From Phytophthora sp. 'mugwort' (lineage: Eukaryota > Oomycota > Peronosporomycetes > Peronosporales > Peronosporaceae), in NCBI GenBank assembly GCA_033558025.1, contig JAUCEF010000018.1, forward strand, positions 2,728,001 to 2,792,000: a DNA stretch of 64,000 nucleotides, written 5' to 3'. The notes beneath the pieces were generated by a model. It made no database searches. It was not told the origin of the DNA and saw nothing but the letters and a program-made list of their open reading frames with translations. This document shows, piece after piece, positions 9,531 through 19,993 of the stretch (position 1 is the first letter of the stretch; each line of letters opens with the position of its first letter). The position numbers and the translations under genes were made by a program.

Positions 9531-11330
9531 GTGTTCAGCGTTGGAACCCCCTGCTGCCGTGCAGGTTCGCGCTGGCTGCGTCCTTCTACCGCGAGGAGCG
9601 CTTCTCGTTTGTCCTTGATGGAGTAATGCATTCTCCGCTTCTTTGGAGCAGCCCCCCCCCCCCCGCGCCAGCAGCAGGGTCCGGCGCTTAGCGCTGTCCA
9701 TGCTCGAGGGGTCGTGAGCAGCTGTCCCCATTTTACCGACTAGCAGCCTTAAAATTCAAGATGGCTAGATGCATATCACTGGTTAAAAGTAGTAATTCCG
9801 CTGATTTTGATTTGTCCAGAATTCTGCTTTTGCTTTGCATTTGGTACTGGGAGTGATTTGCTGGTGGCAGTTACATTCTGTCCGACGCTGTGTTATCGCT
9901 CTATGAAGTCATCACAAACTAGAGTGCCCGAATAGCCGTATAAGGGCCTCTTTGTTTCAGGGCAAACACAGACAGCCGGTCCTTCAGATCTCGAATTGAC
10001 TGCGTCCACCGGTAATCCTGGTGGATTGTACCCAGTTAATACTTCACCGACGCTATATATATGGATGAAGACCTAGAGTCGTCCCGTAGCAGCAACTTGT
10101 CTCAGGAACGGTCGCTAGGAACTTGTACGAGTTAGAGCATGGTGCGGTCGTTCTAGACCCTTTTGTTGATGTACCTATGTAGGCAACGTTTTGGTCAACG
10201 ACTCCTGTAGACATATACAACGAGTAGAGATTCGCGGTATGGCAAGTTCGGGGTCGCTGCGGAGCCGCGGCGCATCGATCAGCCCGACATGTTGGGCGTT
10301 ACAGATTTATCTGCACCTCCTGCAGCTTGTCTCTTTTCACTTTGTGATATTGCTGAAGACATTTGGCCGTTCTCGTGGGGTGGGGTGGGGGGCTATGCTG
10401 TCGAATCTGGTGTTTCTTCTTGACTTCCCCAGCTTCTTCTTGGGTATATGTCTGTCGTCCGTACAAGTCCGACGCCATATCTAGGCGCTAGCGAGAACAC
10501 ATAATCCGACGGTTCATGGTATGAAACGAATAGTCAGCCAAACTTGCGAAATATGCACTACTGCCATCGCCCAACCCTGCATGACGGAGTCTTCATGCGC
10601 AATATGTGGAGGAAAAGCTCACATGCTGGCTACGCGATGAGAGTCCGATTACAAGCTGGGGTACCGTTCTCGAAGCATGTTGGGCGTACGAGAAAAGATG
10701 CCTAATGCCGTCAATGTTTAGGCCTTCCACCACCTCAGTATACTCTGATACTCCGTTTGAGATAAAATGGAGGACGCTGCTAATAGAAAAGTTCTGTGGA
10801 GGCAAGCTAGATGCCTTAGAAAGTAAGATATGGATTCCATCCAGTATGGTTAGACGACAATGCCGTCGACTCCAAAAATACTCATTGAAGATTTGTCTCA
10901 GCGGCTAGTTCTTACCCCATGATCTCTGTAGGCGTCTCTATAACCCATGCCCTCCACACCGATGGCGGTGACCGCTCTTCTATGCTAGTTTAGTTATTGG
11001 AGTCGCTAATGGAAACATGGACACAGCCATCTCATCTATTACTAGCACTTCAACGTCATAGTAGGTACTTATCAAGTAAGTTACACTCCGTCTCGGTGTT
11101 GGCGAATATTGTGTACGAAACATTACATCCAAAAATAAGCTGACACTGCGACAGCCTACCCCTAACGTGATATACTTCGTTGTAAATATGAATATATACA
11201 CAGTACAGAGTGCGGATTGGTCGCTGCATCAGGCATGGTTACAAGGATCTTGTTCTCCGTCATAATCGGAGCTGGTTTGTTGGTGGTTTATTCCCCGCCG
11301 AGCCGTAAATTCCCACCTCCGTGGGGTGTG
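9531..11330. other. Spacer with degenerate sequence, one C13 tract
   Basis: No gene can be supported. A run of 13 C lies at 9652-9664. A minor open frame at 10606-10908 starts at GTG and has no recognisable domain. Likely old repeat-derived DNA. Confidence 0.4.
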
Positions 11331-11394
11331 AATTGGTTGAAAATATATTTCGAGATAGGTATCATCTATCTCGAAATATATTTTTCAACCAATT
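11331..11394. repeat. Near-perfect hairpin (27/28-bp arms), MITE-like
   Basis: Left arm 11331-11357 and right arm 11367-11394 are inverse complements apart from one extra A, with a 9-nt loop. Arms begin AATTGGTTGAAA and continue ATATATTTCGAGATA. It may be a tiny MITE relic or one end of a foldback element; it sits 52 bp before a 21-bp tandem repeat and the Harbinger fragment. Confidence 0.8.
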
Positions 11395-11445
11395 CGGAAA
11401 ACAGCCAAACACGAGGCTGCCATGGAGGGCAAGGCGAAGACGCGG

Positions 11446-11529
11446 TAATACTCGTTCTGCAAGTCTTATACTCGCTCTGCTGAGTCTTATACTCGTTCTG
11501 CTGAGTCTTATACTCGTTTTGCTGAGTCT
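11446..11529 (+). repeat. 21-bp tandem repeat, four units
   Basis: Four consecutive 21-bp copies of TATACTCGTTCTGCTGAGTC plus T, with a few substitutions. In one frame it reads as a repeated Leu/Ser/Ile/Val heptapeptide, but no gene is apparent. It directly precedes a Harbinger-type transposase fragment. Confidence 0.85.
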
Positions 11530-11589
11530 TATAGCGGTTAGACGACTTGAAAACGTCCAGACTTCGACTCTTGGTTCAAAATTTGCTTC

Positions 11590-11954
11590 CTTCTGACTGT
11601 CATTTCTTAGCTGATGCTGGGCGCACCCTCCGATGTGAACTACTCAATATTTACATCCCACGTGAAGACAGTGAAGGGCTCTCCCGCATACAAGGGTATC
11701 AAAATTATATTCACTGTGTCGCTCGAATGGCTATCGAGTGCATTTTCCGGATATTGAAGCAGCGATTTCGTTTACTTAGATGTCAGCTGATACAGAAGTC
11801 AAGCTTTCGCTGTACCGGTGCATACGGCGGCAATGATTCTACGCACTATTTAATTGACCTTGCATACATCACTATTGGCCACAACGGGCGTCATGATTCC
11901 AGTGATAATGTGTCGGAAACGGAGCCGAGTACCGTAAAAACAAAATGTAGCTAG
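11590..11954 (+). pseudogene. PIF/Harbinger transposase C-terminal fragment
   Basis: The + frame ending at 11954 contains FLADAGRTLRCELL (second catalytic Asp context), then ARMAIECIFRILKQRFRLLR, which matches the conserved E...FG.LK.RFR.L block carrying the third catalytic residue of DDE_Tnp_4 (Harbinger/IS5-like) transposases. The first catalytic block is absent. The FG of the motif is FR here and the tail is disrupted, so this is a 5'-truncated relic. A more complete Harbinger element lies at 17.06-19.66 kb. Confidence 0.6.
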
Positions 11955-12750
11955 TTTACTTCACGCTCGAGCAAATATACGTTAGCTTCGCACACAAAGC
12001 GCGAATGAGCTCCTTAATGGCACCGGTTTGGTGCTGTAACCCGTCTTCTTGGCGCGCCAGCGACGCAATAACAAATCCAGAACGAGTTTAAAATTTTATA
12101 CAGATCAACGGCGCAGCTCACAGCACCAACAATCTGTGGATAGCCACGGGGAACAGACGGAGAAATTGCGCCTACTTCACGGCGTAAGCGCAACCCAACC
12201 AACCACAACACGACAGAAGCAACACAAAGATTCAAACCAACACAATAATCTTCGTAACTGTATACTTAAATTTATGGGAGTTGAGCCTGCAGTAATGGCA
12301 GATTCCGGACCGGCATCCGGAAACCTGTAACAGAGTCGCACGTATGAGACATTAAAAACCTCTCGCCAATCAGCGCCGTCTTACTATTCATTCCGGATGA
12401 CAGTGGAAAGGGCGCAATTCGAACTTTTACGGAAATATGCAAATTCCTTCCACTCGTGTTCTCCCGAACGCCATTCGGCGTTCTTCGCCCCATCAGACAG
12501 CACGATCCATCAGACAGCACGACACGCAGCGGCACGGGGGACCATGGTACGCCGGACAGTGGCAAGGCGAACAGCGGCACCGGCATGATGGACAGTGGCC
12601 CGGCGGACTGCAGTCGGCGGCACAGCGGACAGCCAGCTGCTCGATGGACGGCGAAGCGGCGAGCAGCGGCGGACGGTAGCGTGGCACTGTGGAACTGCGA
12701 GAGGCAGGAGCGCTTACGAAGTAATCGTGATGTGCCCCTCCCATATACAC
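11955..12750. other. Spacer with GC-rich degenerate repeats
   Basis: The part at about 12480-12700 is GC-rich with imperfect repeats built on GACAGTGGC / GGCGGACAG / CAGACAGCACGA. Frames through it are low-complexity on both strands and I do not consider them genes. Confidence 0.45.
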
Positions 12751-12820
12751 GCTGGTGTAGCTCAGTGATAGAGCAGGGAGCACCGTTTCTGGGTCGTTGG
12801 TTCGAATCCGGCCTCCAGCA
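12751..12820 (+). ncRNA. tRNA-like Pol III unit (tRNA-derived SINE head or tRNA pseudogene)
   Basis: The acceptor stem GCTGGTG/CTCCAGC pairs at six of seven positions. The D arm is GCTC-GAGC, and the T arm GTTGG-TTCGAAT-CCGGC pairs fully. Box A (TAGCTCAGTGA) and box B (GGTTCGAATCC) match the consensus. The anticodon arm (GGGAG/TCTGG) does not pair and position 33 is not T, so it is not a working tRNA. About 90 bp of T/G-rich, TATG-repeating sequence follows, as in the tail of tRNA-derived SINEs. Confidence 0.6.
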
Positions 12821-12939
12821 CCTTAATTGGTTTAATTGTGTGTATAAGTATGAAGTGTTGTATGAGTTATGGTATGCATTCGAAGCGTATGTGTATATGT
12901 ATGATGTAGAGCTTCAGGCAAGATCGTTGGCTGTCCAAT

Positions 12940-14032
12940 GATGCAAAAGCAGGCGTGCACAAGTCGGGGACGGTGCGCCGGCAAGATACAGCGCTCCCGC
13001 GATTTGTATGCCGCCGGATGCGAAACTCGCAGCCCCCTCCAGTGCTTGCGAAGTGACGAAGCCTTTGCGGATGAGTTCCTATCGTCGATTGAATGCAAGC
13101 TCTCGTTTGCTATGCGGTCATGCTCGCGAGCAAGGTCCCAGAGTGTACTTCAGGTTCGGTCGGCGTCGATGGCAGATCGCGCCGGTCGATCGGTTATGGT
13201 GCATGGTGTCTGACACAATACAAGCACGATGTGGGCACCAGCCTTTGCATCTGCTTGCTCGTTCTGCTCTCGCTTACGTTTAACTGTTTTCCAGATTCTG
13301 CTTGTGTACTAGTTCAGCGCACAGTCTGAAAGAGCGGATGCCGTCGTGGACCTGAAGAGCAGCGGAACCCAGCAACAAGGACGCATCTTCTCGTGTAGTC
13401 TAAGGAGACGCGTCTGGTACGACATCAGATGGCTTGGGTACTGCATCATCTAGCCGAGCCAACCTATCATTGATCTGAGCTAACTGCTTTCCATTGTCTA
13501 TGCAGAAGTGTGTCACCACCTGTGGCATCATGACTAACTTGTGCATGGTTTGCTGTTTGCCAGCGTGCTGTGAGGTGTTTCCCCACCCGAAACGTGTTGT
13601 GGTCTGATGCGTCAGCTAAGACGCGAGTTCGTGGCGAAGATCGCACGATGCAGCTGATATTAATACCGTATGGGCTATACGGCGCTGCTTCGGCTGGTCT
13701 CGAGGACGCTCTTCGTATGCATCAGCAACGCCGCGAACGTGGCATCTACGGCAGCAAGAGAGACGTTATACCGCGGTCGGGAGACCCATGGACATGCTGG
13801 GAGAGCTCGTCGCGGAGGGTTAGTACTTGACCATACTCCGCAACCGATAGCCGCTGCTGGTGGGGATCACCGACAGTCGGTGTCGATACGGTCGCTTTAT
13901 AACCTGCTAGTACCTTGACTACGCTCTGATCTTCAGTGCTGCTGTATCTATGTATGCGAAAGCTTTTGTGAGCGATTCAAGCAGCCAAGCCCCTCCCCCC
14001 TGGTAGGGATTCATTGAATGGGCCAACTTGGT
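12940..14032 (-). pseudogene. Crypton-like tyrosine recombinase, C-terminal half (copy A)
   Basis: Reading down the minus strand from about 13990, interrupted frames give AWLLESLTKAFAYIDTAA, the block that carries the catalytic Tyr in Crypton-type recombinases. Farther on comes LRKHWRGLRVSHPAAYKS near 13040, similar to the tail of the GCR1_C-like DNA-binding region that Cryptons carry. Frameshifts and stops are frequent. The N-terminal half continues on the same strand at 15871-16850, beyond an inserted pogo-like element. The assignment rests on motif recognition and on parallel blocks in the second copy at 44-47 kb. Confidence 0.55.
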
Positions 14033-14163
14033 ACACCGTTCACGTTATTTAGTCTGACCTGACTAATAGTGGTGCACGCAGTCGGCCCACAGAAAACAGA
14101 CCGACTAATTGTGGTGCACTGCTAATTGTGGTGTAAGACTATTTGTGGTAGAAACCTGGAAGC

Positions 14164-15716
14164 CTAAAGCTGTGCTGACTGTGCTGCTTCGTCGTATTTC
14201 TTCTTGAACTCGTCCGGAAACGCTGCAACAATGTCTTGTAGATGATTTTGTCCGGATTAGATGTAGGCCCTTTGGGAAGTCAAACTGCTAGCTGTAGGCC
14301 CTTTGGGTCGCTGGGAGTCAAACAGCTAGGTCGCCATAGCTGTTTGTCTTCCCAGCGACCCAAATGGCCTACATCTAACCCGGACAGAATCATTGACTAC
14401 TTAGCCCAGTTGAGGCCGTTCTTGTCACGCTCACAACTCACTAGTCGAACGCACTCAGCAGCCGTTTCAAGGAAGTATCTTTCTTTCTGGGTTCTGTAAT
14501 GAACCCGACCCTTGACGTCACTCGCCCCGCCGAATTGCCGCCACGTTCCGCTGTTCGCAAAGTCGACGCCAATGCTCTTTAATTCATTGAATGGGGAACA
14601 TGTCGGCCAGCTGCACCAGGTCAGTAGCGTTAGGGGGAAAGAACTTCACCTATGTGTACAGCTTTTTTGCAGCCGTAACGACCTCGTTCCCGCTGCGATC
14701 ACTGCCATTGTCCGTCCATAGAATGCGCTCCTTGATGAACGGTCCACCTGGCCTCCAGCACAGCACTTCATGCAGCCATTCCTGCATTAGGCAGTTGTTG
14801 ATGAAAGCTGTGGGCGACGTCCGATACGCCACCCCGGCGTTGGATCTGGCAATACCTGGATCGGATAATTTTCCCTTTCATTTTTAAATATGAGCATCGG
14901 GCACTCCACTCGAGCGTTACTTTCTCCGCGAAGCAGAATGCACACCGTGATTCCCTCGCGCCCTAAAAAACAATATGTTTCTAGAAAATATAACATTTAC
15001 AAAAATAACATAAACTTACCGGAGACTACGCTGCGATATTTGACTTGGACAGCCCACGGAGTCGAGCGTCTTGCCATCATCTAAGTCAATGACGAAATGC
15101 TTTTTTTTTCATCCCTGTTGTACTGAAAGTCGGGGTCGATAAGACCATCGTCAAACTGGCGGTTTAGACTCCCAAGATGCGCAGCTACCGAGACGTGAAT
15201 CTCGCGCATCTTTTCACTGCTGACTTGTTTCTTGCCCTTGAGAAGGCGATAGACAATGTTGTTTCTGTCTGATTCGACGAGGAGTCACTAGTGTAACAAA
15301 ACATATTTACCGTCAAATTGAAAATGTTTGTTGTACGTTTCGTGAGTACTGTCCTCTATCAAAGTCACAGCAATATTTAAAACCAATCTAGAGGACATCT
15401 TCACGCCTGCTTTGCGCAGGCGTTCAAACTCAGATAGCAATTTAGGATACAGAACAGCCAATGGTATCCGAGGCGAGTTTGGGTCCCCTCCCACCTACGG
15501 TCTTCAATGCGAACTGGTGGCGGTTGCCGGCTCCGCTACGTGCGAATTTATGCTGACGCTCATCTTCCGGGCCTCACGCTTCAGCCACCAGCCCCGCGCC
15601 TTGTTGAGGTTGACGCGCCGGTCGTTAGACCGGAAGTAGGCTGGAAATGCGTCAACAGCCTTGCTGGAGAGGCCTTTTTCGCCTTCCAGCGCTGCCGTCG
15701 TCGCCATCCACTCCAC
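14164..15716 (-). pseudogene. pogo/CENP-B-like DDE transposase with one intron
   Basis: From the ATG at about 15716 the frame gives an N-terminal DNA-binding region (LNKARGWWLKREARKMSVS, then LLSEFERLRKAGVKMSSRL and NIVYRLLKGKKQVSSEKM). A 57-bp intron (15019-14963, GTAAGT...TTTTTTAG) precedes the DDE domain: GREGITVCILLRGESNARVE, then LWTDNGSDRSGNE (second catalytic Asp), then FFPPNATDLVQLAD (third catalytic Asp region), and a C-terminal tail ending AAQSAQL at 14164. Several stops and frame changes show it is inactive. A palindrome (14242-14393) lies inside the 3' coding part. The family is DDE_1 (pogo/Tigger/jerky type). Confidence 0.7.
14242..14393. repeat. Inverted duplication inside the pogo transposase gene
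   Basis: The arms start ATGATT(T/C)TGTCCGG and run through TTAGATGTAGGCC toward a short centre at 14328-14337. The left arm also carries an extra direct copy of about 31 bp (…GCTAGCTGTAGGCCCTTTGG). The right arm is in the coding sense of the transposase (MILSGLDVGHLGRWEDKQLW on the minus strand), so this is an inverted copy of coding sequence rather than an independent MITE. Confidence 0.75.
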
Positions 15717-15870
15717 GCACTTGACTATGTTGCTGACAGGGCAACGTGCTGCAGAGAGCGCTTACTTTGAGGCTCGTGGTGGGCTGGTTGTGATATTAGA
15801 ATGCGAACTATCCCGTTTAGGTACGAAATATGACTATATTAGAACTACGACTAAATAGCGTGAACGGTTA

Positions 15871-16850
15871 GATGCATTCACGTTCGCTGCTGATCCTCAT
15901 CGGAGAGTGTGGTTGGTCGTGTCCGTGGTCATGGCTTGCCGTTGCGACGACGGCATTTCTTTTTAACGTGTCGCAGACAATCTCAGTAATATAGCTACCA
16001 ACATTGGGGCGCTTCCGCTCCCGTTTTGCTTCTGGTTTCATTTCGTTTTTGACTATAAGTTGAAGGCTCTCCCAGTATAGCACAGTTTTCTTCTGCGTGT
16101 ATGGCTGCCGTCCAGGTAGATCGGACACTGTTTATCTGGGTACGAGATGATATAGATACTCGGAGGGTTCATCGTAATACATGAAGAGCAAACCGGAGCA
16201 TGTAGCATGCACGGTTGCCAACACTCCGGCGCTTTATAGATAAGCACGCCTTGCACTACTGAGGTTTCAATTCGCGCACTGCTCCGGAATAGCTCGCCAA
16301 AAACTATCAGCGATAGCTTACGCTTTCGGGCAAAGCGATTATCGATAGCCTCATAGTGAGAAGTGCTGAATCATGTATGGACTTGAGTCCCGTGGCAACA
16401 TCTCCATGTACTACTAAATGCTCCACCAAGAAACACAGATAATGTATTGTACAGCCAGGCGCATCTTTTGTCTGGACGTTTGCTAGACAATTGCGCTCCT
16501 CGATCAAGCTAGCCATTTTGTCTCGAATCTTGGTTGCGCGCTTTTTTTTGAGTCGGAGAGGTCATCTTTATAACGCTCAAGAAGCAGATTAATATTTGAG
16601 AGGAATAGCCCATCAGCAGCACGAGATTTGCCACTTTTCTTCGTCTCTAAAATATGAGAAGAGCTGCTAGTAATGAATATAAATTCTGAGTAGGTAAGCT
16701 ACTCTGCTGTATGAGAGAGGAATGCACTCCGCCTAAACTTTCACTATTTAGTTCAGCTGACTCTAGAAACCCGTTGAAAACCTTAACTGCAGCGACATCT
16801 TGCTCGAGCGAACCCGCTGGTGTATCGAGCCCATGAGGTACTCTCCTCAT
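15871..16850 (-). pseudogene. Crypton-like tyrosine recombinase, N-terminal half (copy A)
   Basis: Blocks in order on the minus strand are LPTQNLYSLLAALLIF (near 16650), EERNCLANVQTKDAPGCT and LKSIHDSALLTM (16500-16370), then DLPGRQPYTQKKTVLYWE and RKRPNVGSYITEI, ending in PHSPMRISSE close to 15880. Each has a counterpart in copy B at 45.9-47.1 kb (NQNFYSLLTAFLIF, DERNLLAGVQTGEAPGCT, YKSLHDAAVLTL, DLPGQKTYSQDEAILYWE). PHSPMR is where the H-x-x-R recombinase motif should be. Multiple stops mark it as dead. The pogo element interrupts the gene immediately after. Confidence 0.55.
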
Positions 16851-17224
16851 GATCCTTCCTATGCCCGTAATCTAAGCAGTAATGACTCATTGCCGAACAC
16901 AGATGCTACCACGTCACGGTGAATTGTTTCCAAATTCTGGGAATTACCGAAGATTCTAGAAATAAGCTGAAATAGCCTGTAATTAACCCTAGTGAGCGTG
17001 ATTGGACGAATATGCAAAATGGGAGGTCGTGATGTATTTTCATTTGCTGCCATTGGGACAATAGAGAACTTTCGGAGCCCCCAAATCGTTCACGATTCAG
17101 CTTCACTTTCAGTTTTGCATGGATTAGGGTGTGAAACTCATCTCAAGAGGGAATAGGGTTTTGATCAAATGACCAAGTTAGCTCAACTCGTATTTCACTT
17201 TCAGAAGTACCTCTGCTAGAGGCA

Positions 17225-18290
17225 ATGTTTGTTGGTCCTAAATTAATCGCTGACCAAGCGCTAATGGTACGCAGCCAGGCATGGCCGTTCGCTCGTGGCA
17301 ACACGAAGCGATTCGTGCGTGTGATGGAGACTTTAACTCGCCTGCATTGTTTCCGCCTCCGCGACGCCGCCCCGTCAATTGATGCCTCGCAGGTTTTCGA
17401 GGTTATGCTAGATGATGCTACGGCAAAGGTTCGTTTTCGCTTCACGCTTCGCGAATTGCATTTTCTCGCCTGCAATTGCAACTACCAAGTGGTGGTGCGA
17501 CAACGCCTACAGGATATAGAGTCTCTGCTGAAGCTTTGGCAATCGTGTGCCGCTGACTGCCCGAAACATCGAAGTTTTTAACCGTGGCGAGTGAGTCTGG
17601 AAGGTCTACCTCGGCGTACAGCAGAATTTTGGCAGCCACCGTGTCGCTTCTGTATGACAAACACAGCGAATTGTTGTACTTTCATAGTACCTTGCTCGAA
17701 GAGCGCATTGGCAGCTACTGTGGAGCAATACTAGCTACAGGTGCACTATTACAAACTTGCTGGGGGTCTGTTGATGGTACAAAACAATTCATATCACGAC
17801 CTAGCGCTAGGGAGAATGCAGCAATTCCAAACGAAAATCTGCAGCGTTCCGTCTTAAACGGGCATCCCAGGCGTCACTGCTTCAACTGGCAGAACGTCCA
17901 GGCACCGGACGGAATAATAGTGAACCTCTACGGACCGGCCGAAAGCACGACTTTACGTTGCTAAGTCTCAGTGGTGTGCTGGACATAATGGCTGAAGCCT
18001 CAGAGGGAACGTTTACTGGTAAACACATCTATGGAGACTCTGCCTATAGGTGTAGTACGTTTGTTTGCTGTCCTTAGACGTCTCGGAGCGGGTCAATTAT
18101 ATAATTTAATGGTCGCATGAGTAGTGTGAGAGAAGGTGTTGAATGGGGCTTCGGAAGACTCAAAGTTCTGTGGGAGTTTATAAACTGGGACAAAAAGCAA
18201 CGCGTGCGCCAATCTCCTGTGGGGCTTAACTTCTACGTTGCAGTGCTGCTACTCAACTGTCATACATGCTTGCAGCCATTGGGGAATTAA
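17225..18290 (+). pseudogene. PIF/Harbinger transposase (DDE_Tnp_4)
   Basis: Blocks in + order are FRFTLRELHFLACNCNYQ, YFHSTLLEERIG, CWGSVDGTKQFISRPSA (first catalytic Asp), NGHPRRHCFNWQNVQAPDG, GRKHDFTLLSLSGVLD after a frame change near 17943, GKHIYGDSAYR (second Asp), and VEWGFGRLKVLWEFINWDK (catalytic Glu) with a natural stop at about 18289. At least three frame changes or stops interrupt it. It cleaves and integrates the element together with the Myb-like partner; in Harbinger elements that partner binds the TIRs. Confidence 0.7.
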
Positions 18291-18440
18291 ATCTCGATGC
18301 ATTTTGGCTTAATGCCTCCTTACCTAGAAGTATACCTCGGCATTGACAGCTCGCAATCGGTAACACTTAGCTAGTCATCTGTTGAGCTAGTATCTTCAAT
18401 ATGAATTCATGCATCCGTTTCTCTCGTTCATCTTCTGCTT

Positions 18441-19401
18441 TCAGTCGCTGCTCTTCCACGTGATGCTCGTGAACGCGGCGCTTTTCCGCCTCTTCAGCTT
18501 CATGAATAAGCTTCTTCTCTCCCTGCTCTCGCTCAAACTCCATTCGATTAGCTTTATACGCGTATTTTTAGCTGTTTCTTCTCCATCGACCCCCATTATT
18601 ACACGCGCGAGCGCCTGCGTCACCATCCCAAGCTGTTCGCGCTTCGTGACCTTCTTCTTACGTCCACTTAAACGTCCGAGTGCTGTACGTTTAGCTGGCG
18701 TTTTAGGCGTAGTCGACGGGGTAGTCTGCAGGGCCGCGCTATCTGCAGATGTTGAGCTTTTTTGAGCTGCTGAAGTTGCTGTTGGCGCTGCTACTGACAG
18801 CTCGTGCAGGTGACTACCACGTGACGGGCTTGCTGCTGGACAAGACGCCGAGCGAACAGACTCGTAGGCGTGTCCAATTGGCGTAGTGACTGCGTGATCG
18901 AGCTTAGTAGCAGTGTCTGGGTCATTTGATTCTTCACTATCTTCGTCTAGCTCGCCCATCGCCAGACGCCGCAGCATAGCACCCGAAATCTCGATGCCCC
19001 TCTGCTTGACATTCTTTTCTTCCTTTTTGTTGTCCTCGATATCCTTCCAATCATCCATCAAGGCCACGATGTCTTGCAGCAGCACTTCTCGCTCTTCATA
19101 CTCCTCGACGGTGCCAGATTTGCGCATGGATTGGCATTGGTCCGGTTTATATTGACTGACAAGAGCGGTGAATCGTGTTCGCATGGCTGTCCCGGGCTTC
19201 TTTCAGCCCGAAGGCAGCATCACTACAACAGTGCAAAGCGATATTGTCAAACACTTCCATTATATCATTAGAGGTACCCATCGGAGCTGTCCACGAACGG
19301 AAGTAGTTCACGGCCTTCAACAGCACTATATCGTCGACAGCCGCGAACTTCTGGCGTAACGGAGGCCGATTTATGTCTCTGGTGATGCCCGGGCGATACA
19401 C
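18441..19401 (-). pseudogene. Myb/SANT-like DNA-binding partner of the Harbinger element
   Basis: The minus strand encodes an N-terminal helical block (FAAVDDIVLLKAVNYFRSW, NDIMEVFDNIALHC). A single frame change near 19197 then leads to a 247-residue frame: MRTRFTALVSQYKPDQC, EEYEEREVLLQDIVALMDDW, a Ser/Thr/Pro-rich middle, and a basic, coiled-coil-like C-terminus (SGRKKKVTKREQLGM, then SLSESRERRSLFMKLKRRKS). This matches the Myb-like second protein of PIF/Harbinger transposons. No ATG opens the first block. Only one frame lesion was spotted, so it decayed less than the transposase. Confidence 0.6.
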
Positions 19402-19660
19402 TCCTTATTCGACGTTAGAGGTAGATGCTGGCGAGCCCTCCCCCCCTGGGCGTCTGTGAGCCCCGCAGTAGGCTGCTCGCTCATGCCGCTGTTCGCGAGA
19501 AGTGTTGGCGGCCAACGGTCTGCTTTCTTTCTCCCTGAATGTGAAACTGAAAGTGGAGGGCCCCCGAAACAACACTTGCTCGGCAGGTTGAGATTGCATA
19601 GAAATGACCTACCTCAACTCGAAACTAAACTCAACAAGCGCTCCGAAAGTTTTCTAATCC

Positions 19661-19993
19661 TTTAAGAAGGCTTGAGCTTCCGTCCCGAATATACTTATCC
19701 TATAGTTGCCGGTCACGGCCGCTTAATCACCAAAGCTGAGGACGCAGTAAAGCTATTCTCTTAGAGAAGTGACAGAATCATAGACCGAGTGAGACCTAAC
19801 CATGACAAGGTCTGGGTTATTGCCCTCTTTGGACCCCCTACCCTCCTTTATGTTGCTGTAGCGACTGGGGTTAGGCTTTCCGTTTAGCTAAGACTGCAGG
19901 GCACAAACCTGTGTTGCACGAACGTTGACCCAGTTGACGACCAAACCAAACAAGGGATGTGTACTACAAATTGGAGTGTATCAACGCTTAATC
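19661..19993. other. Upstream region of the M24 aminopeptidase gene
   Basis: About 330 bp between the Harbinger end and the peptidase ATG. It contains the presumed promoter. No clear CCAAT or TATA element stands out and no gene was seen. Confidence 0.4.

Larger units (their letters stand above)
14033..15870. mobile_element. pogo-like element with TIRs and TA target duplication, nested in copy A Crypton
   Basis: 20-bp terminal inverted repeats ACCGTTCACG(T/C)TATTTAGTC with one mismatch lie at 14035-14054 and 15849-15868, next to TA dinucleotides on both sides. The left end carries several CTAATTGTGGTG-like subterminal repeats (14070-14150). Between the ends is one transposase pseudogene on the minus strand. 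Removing the element brings the two halves of the Crypton-like frame together, so insertion into that gene is the simplest history. Confidence 0.7.
17055..19660. mobile_element. PIF/Harbinger element with TIRs and both characteristic genes
   Basis: Inverted terminal segments TAGAGAACTTTCGGAGC (17062-17078) and its counterpart TAGAAAACTTTCGGAGC on the minus strand (19656-19640) agree at 16 of 17 bases. A second shared inner block, CACTTTCAGTTT, occurs on both sides at different spacing. Between them lie a Harbinger transposase (+) and a Myb/SANT-like gene (-), the usual two-gene layout of this superfamily. The exact ends and the 3-bp target duplication are not certain. Confidence 0.65.

Noticed and set aside
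14242..14393. Independent MITE
   Set aside because: One arm is the coding strand of the surrounding transposase and the protein alignment continues past it, so it is an internal inverted duplication.
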